A stretch of DNA of 64,000 nt, from positions 1 through 64,000 of the forward strand of contig DATJYK010000046.1 of assembly GCA_035578005.1 (NCBI GenBank). Direction: 5' to 3'. Positions 59,614-64,000 of this stretch are shown piece by piece. Numbering within the stretch: position 1 is the first letter of the stretch; each line of letters opens with the position of its first letter. The notes beneath the pieces were generated by a model. That model had not been told where the DNA came from. It saw only the letters and a list, made by a program, of their open reading frames with translations, and ran no database searches. The position numbers and the translations under genes were made by a program. The stretch is from Gp13-AA77 sp035578005 (GTDB lineage Bacteria > Acidobacteriota > Terriglobia > UBA7540).

Positions 59614-61452
59614 TCAACGGTAGCTTGATGCCTGCAATTCGAACATCTCGGAGTACCGTCCCCCCATCGCAACGAGATCATCATGGGGGCCGTCTTCCGT
59701 AATCCGGCCCTTTTCGAGTACCACAATCCGGTCCGCCATCTTGACGGTCGAAAACCGGTGTGAGATCAGCAGCGCCATCTTTCCGGCCGTCAACTCGGCA
59801 AATCGCTCGAACACCTCATGCTCGGAACGCGCGTCCAGCGCGGCGGTGGGCTCGTCAAGGATCAGAACCTGAGCATGCCGAAGGTAGGCGCGCGCCAACG
59901 CTACCTTCTGCCACTCGCCGCCCGAAAGGTCGGTGCCACCCTCGAAGCGGCGTCCCAGCATCTGGTCGTAGCCATAGGGAAGCTTTCGGATAATGCTATC
60001 TGCCAGGCTCTTGCGCGCCGCCCTCCGGATGCTCTCCGAGTCGCTTCCCTGCGCAATATCCCCCATGGCGATGTTCTCGCGCGCGCTCAGATCGTAACGC
60101 ATGAAATCCTGGAAGATGACGGCCATCTGCGCGCACAGGTCATCCAGGTTGTACTCCCGGAGGTCGATGCCATCTAGCAGAATGGCGCCCGAGGTGGGAT
60201 CGTAGAGCCGGGTCATGAGCTTCACGAGAGTCGTTTTGCCCTCGCCGTTTTCACCAATCAGCGCGACCCGCTCCCCGGGTTCCAGCCGGAAGTCGAGGCC
60301 GTCCAGCACCAGTTTGGAGGTTCCCGGATAAGCGAACTTAACGTTGCAAAACTCGAAGCCCTGCCGGATGGGCCGCGGCGCCGCCAGCGCATGCGGCTTC
60401 GACTGCACCGTGGGCTTCACCGCTAGAAACTCGATGAGGTCGGTGAGAAAGAGGGCCTGATCCGCAATCGCTGCAAAGGTGGAAAAGATCGCTTGAAGGT
60501 TGCTGCTGGCGGTTGCGATGGCTCCGGTGAGGAAGGTAAGGGTGCCCACGCTCATCTTGCCGGAGACGGTTTCGAAAATCACGTACGCGTAGCCGCCATA
60601 GTAACCGGCGGTGCTAACCAGTGAGAGCAGTGCGCCCGCCAGCAGCCGCCGCTTGGCCAAGGCGACGTTTTGGCTGTAAACCCCGTCGGCGAGCTGGGTG
60701 AAACGGCCGGTGAGAAAGGAGCTCAGCCCAAACAGCTTCAGCTCCTTCGCGCTCTCCTTGCTGGAGCCGAGAACGCGCAGGTAATCCATTTCGCGCTTGC
60801 TCGGAGTCTGGCGGAATGCCAGCGCATATCCCAACAAGGCGAAGTGACTCTCGGCGAGGAATGCCGGCACAACCGAAACCAGCAAAAGCAGCAGCAACCA
60901 GGGGCAAAACAAAAGAATACTGGCGGCCAGCGAGGCCGTCGTGATCACGAGCTGCAGCAGCCGCCCGATTTGCTGGATGGTTCCCAGCCTGTCGGTGGCC
61001 TGAACCCGCGCTCTCTCAAGCTTGTCGTGGAACACCGGATCTTCGTAGGAGGAAAGGTCCAGACGGGAAGCATGCGACATGATGCGGATGCTGATGTGGC
61101 GGGTAAACTCGTCTGCCAGCAAGGTGTCGCAGTAGTCGATGGCGCGGCTCAGCAGCGCGCCCAGCGCCGCCAGCCCAAATTCGAGCGCCACCAGCCACCA
61201 AAATCCGGGACGTAGCGGAGAGTGTTTCGAGACGTGGGCTACGACAGCATCGATAATCAAGCGCGTGACGGTGAGGGCAGCCAGCGGGATGAGAGCTAAG
61301 ACGACACGCAGCGCGAGACCCGTGCCCACAACCGCCGGACCTGAGTCCCATACCATGCGCAGTACGGGAGGGACGTTCTTCAGCGCGTGCAGGCGCTTGG
61401 CCCAGCCATCATGAAGGTTCTGGCGGCCCGCATGGACGTTTGGGTTCAGCAA
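59614..61452 (-). CDS. ABC exporter, fused permease-ATPase (possible NdvA-type glucan exporter)
   Basis: A 612-residue type IV ABC exporter half-transporter. Six membrane helices (GTGLALRVVLALIPLAALTV, FWWLVALEFGLAALGALL, LQLVITTASLAASILLFCPWLLLLLLVSVVPAFL and others) precede an ATPase domain with Walker A GENGEGKT, Q-loop VIFQDFMRYDLSARENIA, signature LSGGEWQKVALARA, Walker B LILDEPTAALD and switch His in ISHRFSTVKMAD. The start is probably TTG 61452 (MLNPNVHAGRQN), 8 nt after AAAGGAAA; the frame is open to 61554. The next gene encodes the cyclic-glucan-synthase-like protein, so a role as its exporter, like NdvA/ChvA, is a good inference but unproven. Antibiotic or peptide export is the alternative. 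Confidence 0.88.
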   Translation of the reverse strand: MLNPNVHAGRQNLHDGWAKRLHALKNVPPVLRMVWDSGPAVVGTGLALRVVLALIPLAALTVTRLIIDAVVAHVSKHSPLRPGFWWLVALEFGLAALGALLSRAIDYCDTLLADEFTRHISIRIMSHASRLDLSSYEDPVFHDKLERARVQATDRLGTIQQIGRLLQLVITTASLAASILLFCPWLLLLLLVSVVPAFLAESHFALLGYALAFRQTPSKREMDYLRVLGSSKESAKELKLFGLSSFLTGRFTQLADGVYSQNVALAKRRLLAGALLSLVSTAGYYGGYAYVIFETVSGKMSVGTLTFLTGAIATASSNLQAIFSTFAAIADQALFLTDLIEFLAVKPTVQSKPHALAAPRPIRQGFEFCNVKFAYPGTSKLVLDGLDFRLEPGERVALIGENGEGKTTLVKLMTRLYDPTSGAILLDGIDLREYNLDDLCAQMAVIFQDFMRYDLSARENIAMGDIAQGSDSESIRRAARKSLADSIIRKLPYGYDQMLGRRFEGGTDLSGGEWQKVALARAYLRHAQVLILDEPTAALDARSEHEVFERFAELTAGKMALLISHRFSTVKMADRIVVLEKGRITEDGPHDDLVAMGGRYSEMFELQASSYR

Positions 61453-61579
61453 GGCAAACGTTTCCTTTCTATCTGTGGCGTTGCAGGCGAGACGAGGTTT
61501 GGACCGGGTTCCGAAAGACAGGCGGGGAGGTCGCTTTGACAACCCGGCGCGCAAGCCCTACATCTCGCCGACCGGGCGA

Positions 61580-61753
61580 TCAGGCGCGAAAGCGCGTCAG
61601 GGCGCCCACGGTTGCGGTCACAGCAAAGACGATTGCTGCCGCAGGGAAGAAACTGCGCGCAACATCGGCGCAAAAGTCCGCCGCACCGGTGAGGCAAAAC
61701 AAGGCCACCATCAGTCCGATAGCGATCAAAGAGGCTGCCTTCAAGACCGTCAT
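61580..61753 (-). CDS. Small two-helix membrane protein
   Basis: A 57-residue frame with an ATG at 61751-61753 and AAGGGG about 9 nt upstream. It encodes two hydrophobic helices (SLIAIGLMVALFCLTGAA and FFPAAAIVFAVTATVGAL) joined by a short loop with two cysteines, and ends in a basic TRFRA. It lies 127 bp upstream of the ABC exporter on the same strand. I do not recognise it. It may be an accessory subunit of the exporter, or the hydrophobic composition may be chance; the ribosome-binding site and clean topology favour a real gene. Confidence 0.55.
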   Translation of the reverse strand: MTVLKAASLIAIGLMVALFCLTGAADFCADVARSFFPAAAIVFAVTATVGALTRFRA

Positions 61754-62282
61754 CGAATATCCCCTTCTACGTCGATGTCTGAGAACCCACTTCAGAAACA
61801 GTGCACGCCAGAGTCCAGAAGCAACGACCTTTATAAATCTTATAGTTATGCCGTCAACATAACCTGCGACCTGTGAAAATTATTTTAGCAGCAAGTAAAG
61901 GTTGCGCATTGACGCGACCGCTACCGGATTCCTGACCACCCCGTTTTGAGCGTTTTGCACGCATGCACTTGACGAAAGTCGTACCTAGGGTGCGAAATCA
62001 CGTCGCGCTCACTTTTGGCTTGGGGGGGCCGCAGGCTTAGCCGGTAACTAGCTGGCCACACGTGAGTTGGCATCAGCCGGGTGCCTTCGGCACATTTCTT
62101 GCACGTCTTTATGTGGGGGTAGGTCTTCGGTTGCTTACGTCTTCGGGCGGGCTAATTGGCCCGACAAAATGACCTGGAAGGACTGTCTTATTAATGAGAT
62201 CGACTCGCGCTGTCTCGAGCCTGACGCTGTCTACGGAATTTACCTGATTGCGGGGAGAAATAGCTCAACTCAAGCTACTCGT
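61754..62282. other. Gene-free stretch before the MITE-like element
   Basis: No credible gene; the longest frame (62067-62576) has no ribosome-binding site and reads into the repeat. An AT-rich patch (AAAATTATTTTAGCAGCAAG near 61876) could hold the promoter for the small membrane protein and ABC exporter, but no clear -35/-10 is visible. Confidence 0.45.
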
Positions 62283-62479
62283 CTAGCAGGCTGCGGGAAA
62301 AGGGAATCTCTCATGCTGAGCGCAGCGAAGCATCTGCTGTATCTTATTGAACCACAAATAAAGCAGATCCTTCGCGGAGTTTACCCTGAGCCCCTTTGCT
62401 CCGCTCAGGGCCGTTCGCAGAAGAAAGGCGAACGGGCTCAGGATGACATGTCCCGAAGGCTTTCTCCGCAGCCTGTTAG
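62283..62479. mobile_element. 197-bp MITE-like element with terminal inverted repeats
   Basis: The ends CTAGCAGGCTGCGGGAAAAG and the complement of CTTTCTCCGCAGCCTGTTAG form ~20-bp imperfect terminal inverted repeats. The interior has CATGCTGAGCGCAGCGAAGC, CAGATCCTTCGCGG and GGGCTCAGGATGACATG, words I recall from widespread intergenic repeats of many bacterial genomes. There is no coding capacity. The right flank is TTAG; no obvious target-site duplication is visible. Confidence 0.75.
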
Positions 62480-62629
62480 ATTAGAAGATGTGATCCTTAA
62501 GGTGGGGGGTGACATCCTCGGATCGCTAAAGCCCAAAGCGCCCACAAAAATGTACACAAGTCTCCCAATCTCGTAACTTCGTTCAGCGCCCAGCTTGCCC
62601 GGCTTTGCGCGCCTGGCTTTAAGGTAAAA

Positions 62630-63649
62630 TTGGTGGTGGAGTTTTCACGCCATCGTGCAGGCTGGGCCGCTTTTGCCTTCCTACTTGCTGCTACGTTTAG
62701 CACTCCCTCAGATTCGCAGTCGGCGCCTTTTGGCATGCAGAGCCTCGCAACTCGGGGAACCCACAGCCCCGAACTCTGTCTGGTGACCCTCCTCCATGCG
62801 CCGTGTCCGCCTCTAGCCAAACGAGCAGCGCCGCCCTTGATCACCAGCCGCTGGGAGTGGCCAGCTAGCCCGGTAGGGGGCCGCCCGACGGCTGGCGATT
62901 TCTTGGCGACAACCGCGCCGGCCGGAACCCGGGGCGCTCTCGGGAAGGCGAACCTGTGGTTCCCTGGGAAGAGTCGCTGGGAACTCCCCAGCCTCTGTCC
63001 AGACTGCGACTTCGATCAAGATCAACCGCGGGGTGGAACGGCCCAGGCTTCCGACAATAAGGGTTCACCGCGGCATATCTACTGGGTGATCCCAGCCTTT
63101 AATGTAACCTATCTGAAGCATGTGAAGCCGCTTACTCCGCGCCAGAAGTTCACCCAGTGGGCGCGCGGAGCCTATGACCCCGTGGGCCTTGCTCTCGGCG
63201 CGGCCGAGGCGGCGCTGGAGCATTCCCCGGAAGACGGTTTCTGCGGCTATGGCCATCACTGGGAGGCCTATGCAAAGTGCTTCGGCGCCTCACAGCTTGA
63301 CTCCGACATTTCGGGTTTCTTCGGTGATTTTCTTTTCCCCGTGATCATGCATCATGACCCGCGCTATTTCGGTCTCGGACCCGGCTCCGCCGGCACAGTG
63401 CCTCGGTTTCTCTATGCTGCTTCGCGCGCTTTCGTAAGACGTACGGATTCAGGCGGCACGGCGCCCAACTTTTCGGCGCTTTCTGGCACGGTGATAGCCG
63501 CTGCCGCTTCTAACCTCTATTACCCGCGTCCCTATCGCGGCTTTGACCGCAGCTTGACCCGGGCCGGATGGGATCTGGCCAACACGCTTCTCTACAACGT
63601 GGCGGCGGAGTTCTGGCCTGACATCAGGCGCAAAGTGTATCGAAACTGA
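62630..63649 (+). CDS. Hypothetical exported protein, acidobacterial type
   Basis: Up to 339 residues. It starts at TTG 62630 or the GTGs at 62633/62636, after AAGG. The N-terminus (GWAAFAFLLAATFSTPSDS) is a probable signal peptide. A poorly structured Pro/Ser/Gly region with several Cys precedes a well-conserved-looking C-terminal half: IYWVIPAFNVTYLKHVKPLTPRQKF, FAxxDPVG-like GAYDPVGLALGAA, FGDFLFPVIMHHDPRYFGLGPGS, RFLYAASRAFVRRTDSGG, NFSALSGTVIAAAASNLYYP and NTLLYNVAAEFWPDIRRK. I recall this C-terminal pattern from unannotated acidobacterial outer-envelope proteins, but no function is known to me. No partner is evident; downstream is the remnant of an ADOP permease on the other strand. Confidence 0.75.
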   Translation: MVVEFSRHRAGWAAFAFLLAATFSTPSDSQSAPFGMQSLATRGTHSPELCLVTLLHAPCPPLAKRAAPPLITSRWEWPASPVGGRPTAGDFLATTAPAGTRGALGKANLWFPGKSRWELPSLCPDCDFDQDQPRGGTAQASDNKGSPRHIYWVIPAFNVTYLKHVKPLTPRQKFTQWARGAYDPVGLALGAAEAALEHSPEDGFCGYGHHWEAYAKCFGASQLDSDISGFFGDFLFPVIMHHDPRYFGLGPGSAGTVPRFLYAASRAFVRRTDSGGTAPNFSALSGTVIAAAASNLYYPRPYRGFDRSLTRAGWDLANTLLYNVAAEFWPDIRRKVYRN

Positions 63650-63714
63650 GATTATTGACCGCTCCGCCGCGTGCCAGCGAATCTGCGTCATTCGGCCTGA
63701 ACCCACTTGGCCGA

Positions 63715-63885
63715 TCACTCGTAGCGCAGCGCCACGATGGGATTGACCTTGGTCGCGCGGCGCGCGGGAATGTAGGTAGCGGCCGCCGCGACGGCCAGCA
63801 GAAGCGCGCTGACGATCACGAATGTTGGCGGATCGTTGGGGCTAACGCCAAAGAGCAGGCGGTCTGTGGCCTCTCCCCATAACGC
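63715..63885 (-). pseudogene. C-terminal remnant of a second ADOP/MacB-type permease
   Basis: Reading to a TGA at 63715-63717, the frame gives LLFGVSPNDPPTFVIVSALLLAVAAAATYIPARRATKVNPIVALRYE, the unmistakable last helix and tail of an ADOP permease. It is open for only 56 codons before a TGA at 63886-63888, and no permease sequence continues upstream to the window end. It is therefore a fragment left by deletion or recombination. Nothing is recognisable in 63886-64000. Confidence 0.85.
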
Positions 63886-64000
63886 TCAAAGCCGCTGACC
63901 TCTGAGCCGCGAGGTCCGCCCGACCCGCTCGTTTCACAGTAGGCTACACATCGAGTATAGATAACAGCATAACATTTGTCTTGACAGAGGCTTAAAGCCA

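Noticed and set aside
62067..62576. 169-codon + strand frame
   Set aside because: It reads through the MITE-like element, and has no ribosome-binding site and no recognisable domain.

Overview
The window looks like chromosomal DNA of an acidobacterium (phylum Acidobacteriota), probably from soil or a metagenome. This is inference from gene content, not from a marker gene. The supporting genes are a duplicated MacB-type 'ADOP' permease (plus a fragment of a second), a 1225-residue Oar-like TonB receptor with an N-terminal carboxypeptidase-regulatory domain, a Ser/Thr kinase fused to TPRs, a sulfatase-like/TPR protein, a PEP-CTERM protein, cytochrome/HEAT-repeat and quinoprotein oxidoreductases, and high GC. 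There is no rRNA, phage, integrase, CRISPR array or intact transposase. One tRNA-Arg(CCG) is present.

Layout. 0-5.2 kb: a truncated secreted protein, a possible transposase remnant, a DHFR-like reductase, an internally duplicated secreted protein, a PIN toxin-antitoxin pair, an M20 peptidase and a Doc toxin-antitoxin pair. 5.2-17.8 kb: SurE, then a sugar/aldehyde oxidation neighbourhood with glutathione-independent formaldehyde dehydrogenase, GlcG-like protein, L-rhamnose mutarotase, a 1430-residue protein with two CxxCH motifs and HEAT repeats, a ketose 3-epimerase, an FG-GAP protein, and a gluconate-2-dehydrogenase-type subunit 3 with a GMC oxidoreductase. 17.8-25.6 kb: a repeat-rich gap, TrmJ, a radical SAM protein and a five-gene operon resembling a lipoprotein-sorting (Lol) system. 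25.8-31 kb: a zinc alcohol dehydrogenase, a methyltransferase, a small CuA-type cupredoxin and a frameshifted PQQ/cytochrome dehydrogenase.

31-41.4 kb: the ADOP permease, a lipoprotein followed by a secreted protein carrying the six copper ligands of the peptidylglycine-monooxygenase fold (apparently started at CTG), a PEP-CTERM protein, the kinase-TPR protein and a CDF metal transporter. 41.6-54.6 kb: tRNA-Arg, the sulfatase-like/TPR protein, the TonB receptor, a DUF4832 glycosidase-like protein and a 1336-residue GH42-like protein, together resembling a glycan-uptake locus. 54.6-61.8 kb: a cyclic beta-1,2-glucan-synthase-like protein lacking the usual C-terminal phosphorylase, preceded by an ABC exporter and a 57-residue membrane protein; this resembles an NdvA/NdvB pair. 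61.8-64 kb: a 197-bp MITE-like element, a conserved-looking hypothetical and the tail of a second ADOP permease.

The most unusual non-coding signal is repetitive. At least seven intergenic sites hold tandem repeats with the same 7-bp (or 14-bp) period but unrelated unit sequences. Several long inverted-repeat elements, some in two copies, sit between genes. Two clusters of three ~40-bp repeats lie in one gap, and a 106-bp non-coding block recurs 31 kb away. I saw no single obviously new defence or biosynthetic system. The best candidates for new biology are the PHM-like copper protein, the Lol-like operon, the shortened cyclic-glucan synthase with its exporter, the giant diheme/HEAT protein and the heptamer repeats.
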